Source: Syntrophaceae bacterium
Lineage (GTDB): Bacteria; Desulfobacterota; Syntrophia; Syntrophales; Smithellaceae
Length of the DNA: 32,541 nt
Assembly: GCA_003139775.1 (NCBI GenBank)
Contig: PLGI01000092.1
Span: 1-32,541, forward strand
Reading direction: 5' to 3'
Each line of letters starts with the position of its first letter. Position 1 is the stretch's first letter. The position numbers were made by a program, and so were the translations under genes. The notes beneath the pieces were generated by a model, which saw only the letters and a program-made list of their open reading frames with translations, was not told the origin of the DNA and ran no database searches. Shown piece after piece: positions 1 through 6,904 of the stretch.

Positions 1-37
1 CATTTTATTTGAGTCAATTCGCTGATAAAATAATAAC

Positions 38-66
38 TTGACATATTGTGAAGCAGGATGTATAAT
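38..66 (+). promoter_or_regulatory. Consensus sigma-70 promoter upstream of the EF-G gene
   Basis: A perfect -35 box TTGACA (38-43), a 17-base spacer and a perfect -10 box TATAAT (61-66) are present. Transcription should start near position 73. The nearest coding start is at 278, so the transcript has a leader of about 200 nt containing a terminator-like hairpin at 99-140. Confidence 0.85.
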
Positions 67-72
67 AACAAA

Positions 73-140
73 ATTAGAAAAAGCTCGTTTACGGTGGACA
101 CCCCATCTTGCAGAGATTCTTACAAGTGTGGGGTTTTTTT
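73..140 (+). ncRNA. Possible short RNA or attenuated leader of the EF-G gene
   Basis: The stretch from the predicted start of transcription to the end of the T-run is only about 68 nt. It has no ATG-initiated reading frame with a ribosome-binding site. It is either a small stand-alone RNA or the prematurely terminated leader of the EF-G mRNA. I do not recognise a known RNA family in it; the call rests only on the promoter and terminator that bracket it. Confidence 0.3.
99..140 (+). terminator. Intrinsic terminator or attenuator before EF-G
   Basis: CCCCA at 101-105 pairs with TGGGG at 129-133, and CTTG at 107-110 pairs with CAAG at 123-126, leaving a 12-base loop. Seven T residues follow directly (134-140). 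This is a standard Rho-independent terminator in the plus direction, lying between a consensus promoter and the EF-G gene. Confidence 0.75.
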
Positions 141-193
141 ATTGTGAGGCTCTCTGAAAACGAATGCAGTGAAGTTTGAAGAGTAAGCCGAAC

Positions 194-221
194 AATCCCC
201 TGAGCGAAACGAACGGGGATT
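194..221 (+). repeat. Stem-loop in the EF-G leader, possibly related to the dispersed element
   Basis: AATCCCC (194-200) pairs with GGGGATT (215-221). The loop contains GAAACGAACG, which resembles the loop of the dispersed intergenic element seen at 24273-24380 (AAACGAAGCG). The element's 3' GGAGGG hairpin is missing here, so membership in that family is weak. Confidence 0.35.
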
Positions 222-277
222 AGTGAAACCGTTAATAATAATTAGAAAAAGGATTTTTTAAAAAAAGGAAAAAGGTA

Positions 278-2365
278 ATGAAGATCGACAATCCAAAAAT
301 TCGTAACATCGGGATAAGCGCGCATATTGATTCCGGCAAAACTACGCTTACCGAAAGAATTCTTTACTATACGAAAAGAATTCATGCCATCCATGATGTC
401 AAGGGGAAAGATGGTGTGGGAGCCACTATGGATTCCATGGAGCTGGAAAAGGAACGTGGAATTACAATAGCTTCCGCCGCCACATATTGTGAATGGAAAG
501 GCTATGAAGTAAATATAATAGATACGCCGGGGCATGTCGATTTCACCATAGAAGTGGAAAGATCGCTCCGTGTTTTGGACGGCGCCATTCTTGTTTTATG
601 CGCTGTAGGCGGCGTTCAGTCTCAATCCATCACAGTTGATCGTCAGATGAAAAGATATAAGGTTCCGTGCATTGCCTTTATTAATAAATGCGACCGCAGC
701 GGTGCTAATCCTTTCCGTGTAATCAGCCAGTTAAAAACAAAGCTGGGCCACAATGCCGTGGCCATGCAGATTCCTATTGGTTTAGAAAATGAAGCCGAAG
801 GCGTCGTTGATTTAGTCAGTATGAAAGCGCTTTATTTTGATGGTGATAACGGCGAGATTGTCCGCGAGGTGGAAATTCCGCAGAATCTTCTGGAAGAAGC
901 CAAAGCAAAAAGGGAAGAATTAATTGATGCCGCTTCGGTGTTTTCTGATGAATTGACGGATGCAATTCTGAATGAAAGTGGAATAACTTCCGAATTGATT
1001 TACGAAGCTCTGCGCAAAGGGACATTGCAAAGAAAAATAACCCCTGTTTATATGGGATCAGCGTATAAAAACAAAGCCATACAGCCAATGCTGGATGGTG
1101 TTAATTATCTTTTGCCATGTCCTTCCGACGTAGAAAATGTGGCGATGGATATGGATAATAATGAAGAACTCGTAGTGCTGGACAATGATCCCGAAAAACC
1201 AATTGTTGCCTTGGCCTTTAAATTGGAAGATGGCCAGTATGGGCAATTAACCTATGTTCGCGTTTATCAGGGAACAGTGGCGAAGGGGTCAACTATTGTC
1301 AACATCCGCAACGGCAAAAAGGTGAAGGTTGGCCGTGTTGTGCGGATGCATGCTGATCAAATGGAAGATGTCGAATCTCTACAATCCGGATACATCGGAG
1401 CGTTATTTGGAATTGAATGTTCCTCCGGAGATACTTTTACTTCCCAGGGAACAAATGTAACTATGATTTCCATGTATGTGCCCAAACCGGTTATATCTGC
1501 GGCCATTACGACCAAAGACAACAAGTCGCAAATGGCTATGGCCAAGGCGCTAAATAGATTTTGTAAGGAAGATCCCACTTTCAAAACTTTTGTTGATCCC
1601 GAAACCAATGAAACAATTATCGAAGGTATGGGTGAATTGCATCTGGATATTTATGTGGAAAGAATGCGGCGGGAATATGGTGCTGAGGTCACGACAGGTA
1701 ATCCCCGCGTTGCTTATCGCGAGACAATCACACAGCGTGCCGATTTCAATTATACCCACAAAAAACAAACCGGTGGCTCCGGTCAATTCGCCCGCATTGC
1801 CGGTTTTATTGAACCGGTCAGTGATGCCGATTTTGTTTTTGAAAATAAAATATTCGGCGGTGCCATTCCTACACAATTTATTTCTGCTTGCGAAAAAGGA
1901 TTTAAACAAAGTATGGCCAAAGGGCCGAAATTGGAATTTCCGATTACGGGTGTGAAAGTGCTCATCAATGACGGCGCTTCCCATGCGGTGGATTCTTCGG
2001 ATATGGCTTTCCAGGCATGCGCTCGCGGTGCATTCAAGGACGCGTATCTGCGGGCCAAGCCGGTTATCCATGAGCCAATAATGAAAGTAGTTGTAGAAAC
2101 TCCGACGGAATTTCAAGGCCCTGTAATGGGACTTTTAAATCAGCGCCGCGGCATGATTATCGGCTCTCAAGATGAAGATGTTATGTGCGTGATTGAATCA
2201 CAGGTGCCGCTGGCGGAAATGTTTGGATTTTCGACTATTCTGCGTTCAGCCACGCAAGGCAAAGCGCAGTTCACGATGGAATTTGCCATTTACCGGCAAG
2301 TGCCACAGTCAATCGCGGAGAAGATTACTCTGGAAGCGGCTGAAAATAAAAAATCAGCCGCGTAA
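278..2365 (+). CDS. fusA: Elongation factor G, mitochondrial EF-G1-like (spdEFG1) type
   Basis: Translational GTPase that moves tRNA and mRNA through the ribosome after peptide bond formation. At 695 aa it is full length for EF-G. The GTP-binding motifs are intact: P-loop AHIDSGKT (15-22), switch II DTPGH (82-86) and NKCD (136-139), followed by the usual beta-barrel and domain III-V sequence. The serine in the P-loop and the block [16 protein letters not shown] (43-58) match mitochondrial EF-G1 and its bacterial relatives (spdEFG1, known from spirochaetes, planctomycetes and deltaproteobacteria) better than the standard bacterial EF-G, which usually has AHIDAGKTTTTER. The start is preceded by AAAGG at a normal distance. 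It is not next to rpsL/rpsG in this window, which fits an extra EF-G outside the str operon. The division of work with a second EF-G is inference. Confidence 0.93.
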   Translation: MKIDNPKIRNIGISAHIDSGKTTLTERILYYTKRIHAIHDVKGKDGVGATMDSMELEKERGITIASAATYCEWKGYEVNIIDTPGHVDFTIEVERSLRVLDGAILVLCAVGGVQSQSITVDRQMKRYKVPCIAFINKCDRSGANPFRVISQLKTKLGHNAVAMQIPIGLENEAEGVVDLVSMKALYFDGDNGEIVREVEIPQNLLEEAKAKREELIDAASVFSDELTDAILNESGITSELIYEALRKGTLQRKITPVYMGSAYKNKAIQPMLDGVNYLLPCPSDVENVAMDMDNNEELVVLDNDPEKPIVALAFKLEDGQYGQLTYVRVYQGTVAKGSTIVNIRNGKKVKVGRVVRMHADQMEDVESLQSGYIGALFGIECSSGDTFTSQGTNVTMISMYVPKPVISAAITTKDNKSQMAMAKALNRFCKEDPTFKTFVDPETNETIIEGMGELHLDIYVERMRREYGAEVTTGNPRVAYRETITQRADFNYTHKKQTGGSGQFARIAGFIEPVSDADFVFENKIFGGAIPTQFISACEKGFKQSMAKGPKLEFPITGVKVLINDGASHAVDSSDMAFQACARGAFKDAYLRAKPVIHEPIMKVVVETPTEFQGPVMGLLNQRRGMIIGSQDEDVMCVIESQVPLAEMFGFSTILRSATQGKAQFTMEFAIYRQVPQSIAEKITLEAAENKKSAA

Positions 2366-2446
2366 TAGATTCAAAATATGTTAACAAACAGCAGTTCCCT
2401 GAAACGGGAAGATAATGTTATTCATTTAACTTATAAGGATATTGTC

Positions 2447-3148
2447 ATGATAAAAAAAGAAATGATTTACCGTAATCCTCTCATTAAGCTTGGTTATGAA
2501 AATGAAGATATTTTGCAAAACGGCGGGTTTGGCGCCGTTTTAGCCCATGCCGGAGTAGGGAAGACCGCTCTGCTTGTTCAGGTTGCTTTAAACGCGATGT
2601 TGCGCGAACAGCCTGTTCTGCATGTAAGTCTCAACGATGCCGTGAGCAAAGTTGATGTCTGGTATCAGGAGTTGTTTCATAACATCGCCGCAAATTATGA
2701 TGCTGCTGAAATTCAAGATCACTGGGACAAAATTCAGCCTTATCGTTTTATCATGACTTTCAAAGTAGAAGGTTTCAGCGCGCCGAAGCTGGAAGAACGT
2801 TTAACCGACTTAATGGAGCAAAATATTTTCAAACCGCATACGGTAATCATCGACGGATTTAAATTTGATGAAGCCGGTCGCGGGCCGCTCGAACAATTAA
2901 AAGAGTTGGCGCGGAAATATTCGATGCGCATTTGGTTTACCGTTCATACGCATCGCCATATACCACAGCAAGAAAATGGATTGCCTCTTTCTTTTTTACA
3001 CGTGACGGATTTATTCGATGTTATTGTGCAGCTGGCCGCAAAAGGCGATGAAGTATATATTAAATCTCTCAAAGGAAAATCAACCGATTCCGCGCTAAAC
3101 GATTTGCTTCTTGATCCCGCGACGATGCTGATCAAAGACGGCAAATAA
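2447..3148 (+). CDS. RecA/KaiC/DnaB-like P-loop ATPase of unknown role
   Basis: A 233-aa protein with a Walker A motif AHAGVGKT (33-40), followed by a helix and strand of the kind seen in RecA/DnaB/KaiC ATPases, and a Walker B-like strand VIIDG in the middle. There is no replicative-helicase N-terminal domain and no KaiC duplication, so it is a single small ATPase core. I preferred the start at 2447 (AAGGA seven bases upstream) over the ATG at 2378, which has no ribosome-binding site and would add 23 poorly structured residues. It follows the EF-G gene by 81 bases on the same strand and may be co-transcribed. Its substrate and function cannot be told from the sequence. Confidence 0.75.
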   Translation: MIKKEMIYRNPLIKLGYENEDILQNGGFGAVLAHAGVGKTALLVQVALNAMLREQPVLHVSLNDAVSKVDVWYQELFHNIAANYDAAEIQDHWDKIQPYRFIMTFKVEGFSAPKLEERLTDLMEQNIFKPHTVIIDGFKFDEAGRGPLEQLKELARKYSMRIWFTVHTHRHIPQQENGLPLSFLHVTDLFDVIVQLAAKGDEVYIKSLKGKSTDSALNDLLLDPATMLIKDGK

Positions 3149-3209
3149 GAAAAGGCTGTCAAGAAAATGATTTTGTCAGATTTAGTTCACATACCTATTG
3201 TTTTCAAAA

Positions 3210-3506
3210 TCACTTGTTCAGGGTTTTTATCATTTCTCCTGCATGAGTTACTGAAGCAATGGGATGAACCGCAAAGTAGACAAATGGGGTGTACCGTTGG
3301 ATTGCTTTGATAACTTCTACCTCAGTCCCCTGAACGACTGAATATCCGTGATTTTCGCCAACAAATACTCCCCAATCCTTGAGTATGCCTTTTTTTATAT
3401 CTTGCTTAATCACCTTCATTAGCATCTTAAATTCAACCCCACGCTCTTTTAGATCCGCCGGTATTTTTGTCCGGTCAAGTTCCCAAAGCAATAGATATTT
3501 TCCCAT
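3210..3506 (-). CDS. Small conserved protein, ferredoxin-like fold (DUF3303-like?)
   Basis: A 98-aa protein beginning MGKYLLLWELD. Its pattern of a short first strand, amphipathic helix, strand with WGVF, a Gly/Tyr-containing strand, helix and final strand fits a dimeric alpha/beta-barrel (ferredoxin-like) fold as in DUF3303 or muconolactone-isomerase-like proteins. No signal peptide, membrane segment or cysteine is present. GAGG lies about ten bases upstream of the start. It is convergent with the ATPase gene, 61 bases away. The family assignment is tentative and no function is proposed. Confidence 0.6.
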   Translation of the reverse strand: MGKYLLLWELDRTKIPADLKERGVEFKMLMKVIKQDIKKGILKDWGVFVGENHGYSVVQGTEVEVIKAIQRYTPFVYFAVHPIASVTHAGEMIKTLNK

Positions 3507-3802
3507 ATCTTGTCATCCTCTTGATTAAGTTTTACAGACAACGAGCGGACTCCAGATTCTCTGAAGTTTGTAAACGTCATGAAATGTAATAGCAAGTAGT
3601 CTGCCAACAACCAAAGGAAAATAATAATTTTGGATTCATGCTTTAATAACAGGGATTTAAACTACTAGAAGAGAACAGCATCGAAATATGAAATGATTCG
3701 TTTGGCCTCAGTATTTGGTGGAACCTCAGCATATTGAGGGATGCTTTGAAGAGATGTGGATAGTTAGGCCGGATCTTTGTCGTAGGGTTCGAATTGTGTT
3801 TA

Positions 3803-3940
3803 TTGTGAAACTCAAATTGCGAAAGCGAATAACCTAAATACCCTGAAGGGCACCATGGGGTCACTATAGGCGCAGCGGAATTTTTAAGTTAATGAGACCC
3901 AAGCTTCAGTGCACTTTGTTTCTGAAGCTTGGGTCTCATT
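3803..3940. repeat. Dispersed palindromic element, long-stem copy
   Basis: Positions 3891-3909 and 3922-3940 form a perfect 19-bp inverted repeat around a 12-base loop. Read on the minus strand, the start AATGAGACCCAAGC and loop AGAAACAAAGTGCACTG closely match the copy at 24273-24380. The flank at 3804-3835 (GTGAAACTCAAATTGCGAAA and on) resembles the start of the copy at 29759. The structure is therefore probably two element ends in inverted arrangement. There is no U-run of terminator quality after the stem. Confidence 0.65.
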
Positions 3941-4027
3941 ATTGTGGGGAGACTCCGGCTCCTGCCAGAGGGGGCTCCACTGATAATTGTTTGAAAGTTA
4001 GCGCGGCAAGAAGCCTGATTGATACCC

Positions 4028-4057
4028 TTGACATCTTAAATAATATGAATATATATT
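4028..4057 (+). promoter_or_regulatory. Candidate promoter of the LuxR-type regulator
   Basis: TTGACA at 4028-4033 is followed after 18 bases by TATATT (4052-4057). A second TTGACA lies at 4108-4113 with a weaker -10 candidate (TATGCG, 4131-4136) at 17 bases. Either could drive the gene starting at 4232. Confidence 0.5.
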
Positions 4058-4183
4058 AATCATATATAAATGCAGCATAGGTTTACGATTCGTCAAGCAA
4101 TTAATAGTTGACATCCTGCGAATACTACTTTATGCGTATACAAGACAATCTATCTTAAGCGATAGCGTTTTCTGTGGATTAAG

Positions 4184-4208
4184 TTTTGCCGACGGCAGGT
4201 CGGCAAAA
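4184..4208 (+). promoter_or_regulatory. Perfect 10-bp hairpin just before the ribosome-binding site
   Basis: TTTTGCCGAC (4184-4193) pairs with GTCGGCAAAA (4199-4208) around a 5-base loop. The GGGAGG ribosome-binding site starts at 4220. Position and symmetry suggest an operator or an mRNA structure affecting translation of the LuxR-type gene; the lack of a T-run in the right place argues against a terminator. Confidence 0.5.
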
Positions 4209-4231
4209 TGCATATTTCCGGGAGGTTGAAA

Positions 4232-4948
4232 ATGAAGATGACCAAGCTGGCCATAGTCACTTGTGATGAAAAATATTTGCAGCAATTTACTAATCTTCTG
4301 CATGGGGAGAAAGATATCAGACTCCTCAGTACCATCATCATCAAAAATCTCAAGAGCGAGGTGAAACAGACAATTGCCTTCGTGAATCAAATGATTGAGC
4401 AGCGACCGGATATACTCCTCTTGGATCAGGTCATTTTGCTAGAGGTGGCGTCCCTGAATTTGGGAAAAATCTTCGACTATAGGGATAAATTGCCTAACAT
4501 GAAGACCATCATCGTCGACGAACGATACAACGAGGAAAACGTTATGGCGATGATGATGGTGGGTGCGCGTGGGTTTTTCCAAACCGCGCTGGGTGACAAG
4601 CAACTTATTAAATGCATTCGCGTGGTCGCCCAGGGAGAGATCTGGCTCGATGCTAAGCTAATCACACGGGTTTTCGATGAATTCATCGAAGAATTCGTGA
4701 AGAAAAGAGATCTTCTTAAATCTCTCACCCACCTGAATCTGGCAAAACTGGAAACGCTTTCCCCGCGGGAGATGGAGATTATGGCTCTGATCAGCGAAAG
4801 CATGACCAATGAAGAGATCGCCGATAAGCTTTTCTTAAGCGCCAAGACCGTCAAGACCCATCTGCGCAACATCTTTGCGAAGGCTGAGATCCGGAATCGG
4901 GTCGAGGCCGCGCTTCTGTATACGCGTCATACTCTAATGTTGCATTAG
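4232..4948 (+). CDS. LuxR/NarL-type response regulator with atypical receiver
   Basis: A 238-aa DNA-binding regulator. The N-terminal half has a receiver-like alternation of strands and helices with the phospho-acceptor candidate D65 (ILLLD) and acidic D12/E13. The conserved lysine that follows GARG in active receivers is replaced (GARGFFQT, T118), so phosphorylation may be lost or altered. The C-terminal LuxR helix-turn-helix is complete: LSPREMEIMALI (176-187), then NEEIADKLFLSAKTVKTHL. I chose 4232 over the ATG at 4208 because GGGAGG sits at ideal distance and the earlier ATG overlaps the upstream hairpin. No histidine kinase gene is adjacent, so it is an orphan here. Confidence 0.85.
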   Translation: MKMTKLAIVTCDEKYLQQFTNLLHGEKDIRLLSTIIIKNLKSEVKQTIAFVNQMIEQRPDILLLDQVILLEVASLNLGKIFDYRDKLPNMKTIIVDERYNEENVMAMMMVGARGFFQTALGDKQLIKCIRVVAQGEIWLDAKLITRVFDEFIEEFVKKRDLLKSLTHLNLAKLETLSPREMEIMALISESMTNEEIADKLFLSAKTVKTHLRNIFAKAEIRNRVEAALLYTRHTLMLH

Positions 4949-5190
4949 TTATTTTCGCCTAACTCATAGATAATTCAAGAGGATGATTGATTATTATTTG
5001 AACGTCAATTTAGCATGACTTCTTTTTGATTTAAAGGTGTTTATTGGTTTGCGTTTGAAAGGGAGTATGTCCGCCAAAAGTATCGGACGCTCGCCTTCAA
5101 GGAAGAAATTAACACCTCAGTTTAAACTTGCTGTTTATTAAAGTGTTGGTTAGGACACTTAATCAAATCAACGCCAGGCTATAGGGCCAC

Positions 5191-5331
5191 CGTCATACCG
5201 GTGGTAGATAACCTTTAGGTTACACAGGCTGGTATCCAGACGCTGTTCCGGTGAAAGCCGGGAACCAGTTATAAAAATACGGTATTCCATATCGAGCCAT
5301 ACACCGTACCTGATACGGGGTACGGAATGAC
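5191..5331. repeat. MITE/REP-like intergenic repeat with nested hairpins
   Basis: The ends GTCATACCGG and GGAATGAC are inverted versions of the GTCATTCC terminus common to many bacterial REP/MITE-like elements. Inside are hairpins such as CCGTACC (5304-5310) with GGTACGG (5319-5325), TAACCTTTAGGTTA, and CCGGTGAAAGCCGG. It lies in the 4949-5345 intergenic space between two unrelated genes and codes for nothing recognisable. Confidence 0.6.
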
Positions 5332-5345
5332 AAAGGAGTAGAGAA

Positions 5346-5699
5346 TTATTTCCCCAGGCATTTTGATTTGCCTTTGCCGCGGCCTTCGGTAGTTTCGTCT
5401 GTTAAAATGTTATTTTCAAATGTAAGGGCGTAAATGAAATCCCCTTCGCCGCAGTTGTAGTGCCATATTTCTAATTTTTTGCCGCATTTTCTGGAGTTTT
5501 TGTTGGTTGTAGTTGTGTATTGGCGATTTTCACAAGACTTTTCCTTTGTTGTCGGTTTGCCGCAAGTCATCAGCACCTGCGTTTTAGAATCACCGCTACC
5601 GACTACACCTGATCCACAGCGAAAAGCCCAAGCGTTGCCGATGGAAAATGATAAAAAAAGAATTGCCGCAAAAAAAATAATTGTTCTGTTTGTTTTCAT
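5346..5699 (-). CDS. Exported DUF2845 family protein
   Basis: A 117-aa protein with a clear signal peptide: basic start MKTNR, hydrophobic core and likely cleavage after AWA at residue 25. The mature part begins FRCGSG and continues with GDSKTQVLMTCGKPT, the hallmark of DUF2845, small periplasmic cysteine-rich proteins of proteobacteria. Six cysteines in the mature chain suggest disulfides. The start codon overlaps the stop of the upstream methyltransferase gene (ATGA), and GGGAG lies about eight bases upstream, so the two genes are translationally coupled. The function of the family is not known. Confidence 0.85.
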   Translation of the reverse strand: MKTNRTIIFFAAILFLSFSIGNAWAFRCGSGVVGSGDSKTQVLMTCGKPTTKEKSCENRQYTTTTNKNSRKCGKKLEIWHYNCGEGDFIYALTFENNILTDETTEGRGKGKSKCLGK

Positions 5700-6640
5700 T
5701 TTTCATCTCCCTTAATTAGAATTAAATATTCATATTTATAAAGATCATAAACAAACTGCCGGATGATTTCCTGCTCATCATTAATCGGACTTATGAGCCG
5801 CAGCGCCGTCTTTACTTTATCGTTAAAATTCAGCGGCAGAAAATCGGCAAAAGCCCCGCGTCGTGTTTTATAATGTAGCATTTCAGCAATTTTCTGCAAG
5901 TAAGAAAATTTAATGGTAAATTCGTTATGGCCTTTTAGAGAAATAATTTCCGGAATGCCTGAAGATTGCAGGGACACATAAGGTTTCATTGGTTCAGGCA
6001 CAACGGCTTCGCAACTATGCTCGCTTAAATAAATATATTTGATTCCGGCTAAACAAAGTTTTTCCATTATTTCTATGGCGCCGATATTGATGTTTTCTTT
6101 TTCATTCAAGCCCAGAGGCAAATTATATTTTTTAATAAAATATTCCAATCTTTCCAAAAAAAAGGCAATATTTTTATCTGAATTATTTTTCTTCCCCTGA
6201 GGTGTTACTAAAGCCGGCAGATCTCCCAAATTTTCATTCAAGATAGCCAAATCAAAACCAGACAAGGCTTCGGACGGAACTGCCAGAATATCAGCCAGCT
6301 CGAAATCAACCTCAAATGGCTGTAGGGTTTCTTTTTGTTTAGCCAGAAGATAAGGGGAGATATCGATCATTTTTGCCCTCAGTTGCGGATTTAAAGTCAG
6401 AAAGTCACGCATTAAATAACCCATGCCGCCGCCTATTTCCAAAACGGCGTGGATATCATCAAAGGGAATTATTCCGTTTAAGAAATTATACAGATGCTGA
6501 CCGAAAGAATTCGGCGACGTCAAAATTTTACGGCAGGGGCTGTTGACGGGCTCCAGCGAATTGCAGACAGTAAGCTCCCAACCCAGCGAATTTAAATCCT
6601 GCTGATGATAATTGGCTGTGGAATTAATAAAATAGTTCAT
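5696..6640 (-). CDS. Class I SAM-dependent methyltransferase (MidA-like?)
   Basis: A 314-aa protein with a Rossmann methyltransferase core: motif I VLEIGGGMGYL near residue 86, an acidic residue ending strand 2 (AKMIDIS), and a motif-IV-like strand FDLAILNENLGDLPA. The NE..DLP pattern is reminiscent of the MidA/ARF7 family, which methylates an arginine of a complex I subunit, but the match is partial and the target is unknown. The ATG at 6640 lacks a ribosome-binding site; a 12-codon frame with AAGGAG begins 22 bases upstream and overlaps the start. It is coupled at its 3' end to the DUF2845 gene. Confidence 0.7.
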   Translation of the reverse strand: MNYFINSTANYHQQDLNSLGWELTVCNSLEPVNSPCRKILTSPNSFGQHLYNFLNGIIPFDDIHAVLEIGGGMGYLMRDFLTLNPQLRAKMIDISPYLLAKQKETLQPFEVDFELADILAVPSEALSGFDLAILNENLGDLPALVTPQGKKNNSDKNIAFFLERLEYFIKKYNLPLGLNEKENINIGAIEIMEKLCLAGIKYIYLSEHSCEAVVPEPMKPYVSLQSSGIPEIISLKGHNEFTIKFSYLQKIAEMLHYKTRRGAFADFLPLNFNDKVKTALRLISPINDEQEIIRQFVYDLYKYEYLILIKGDEK

Positions 6641-6662
6641 AAAAAGTGATGAAGAAAAACAT
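6624..6662 (-). CDS. 12-codon upstream ORF overlapping the methyltransferase start
   Basis: A frame encoding MFFFITFYELFY starts at 6662 behind a good AAGGAG box (6667-6672 on the plus strand) and ends 14 bases inside the methyltransferase gene in another frame. The methyltransferase ATG has no Shine-Dalgarno site of its own, so ribosomes may reach it by termination-reinitiation from this short frame. Coding of a functional peptide is not implied. Confidence 0.3.
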   Translation of the reverse strand: MFFFITFYELFY

Positions 6663-6707
6663 TTTTCTCCTTGTTACCATATTTTGAAAATTATGCTATT
6701 AAAATTC

Positions 6708-6801
6708 GTCGTGTCTTTGCGAGTCCCGATTCATCGGGATGAAGCAATCTCGTTGTTGGAATTAGATTGCCACGGCAGCCGAGGGCTGCCTCGCAATGAC
6801 A
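6708..6801. repeat. TTGCGAG...CTCGCAATGACA intergenic repeat
   Basis: The ends TTGCGAG (6717-6723) and CTCGCAA (6790-6796) are inverted. Inside are GAAGCAATCTC and AGATTGCCACG, the signature of a widespread bacterial intergenic repeat whose typical ends are CATTGCGAG and CTCGCAATGACA. Two perfect hairpins are nested: 6724-6739 (TCCCGAT/ATCGGGA) and 6774-6790 (GGCAGCC/GGCTGCC). It sits between the divergent methyltransferase and addB-like genes. Confidence 0.75.
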
Positions 6802-6904
6802 ATAAATATTGCAATACAATCTCCTATAATATGTAATTGAGCATGAAGCTTTTTGTTAGCAATAAATTGGTTAAAAGAAACATTAATGTCCTCGGGGAGA
6901 CAAA

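Larger units (their letters stand above)
3507..4231. other. Gene-poor intergenic region rich in palindromes
   Basis: About 725 bases without a convincing gene. A 73-codon frame on the minus strand (3643-3864) has no ribosome-binding site and runs into repeat sequence. The region holds an inverted-repeat element (3803-3940), an imperfect GC-rich stem-loop around 3944-3980, two TTGACA boxes (4028 and 4108) and a 10-bp hairpin just before the LuxR-type gene. Confidence 0.6.

Noticed and set aside
1550-2116. 188-codon minus-strand ORF opposite the EF-G gene
   Set aside because: It is a shadow of the conserved EF-G frame and has no family resemblance.
3781-3800. GGTTCGAATT resembling a tRNA T-loop
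   Set aside because: No acceptor stem, anticodon arm or CCA context can be folded around it.
3643-3864. 73-codon minus-strand ORF
   Set aside because: It lacks a ribosome-binding site, has low-complexity composition and runs into the palindromic element at 3803-3940.
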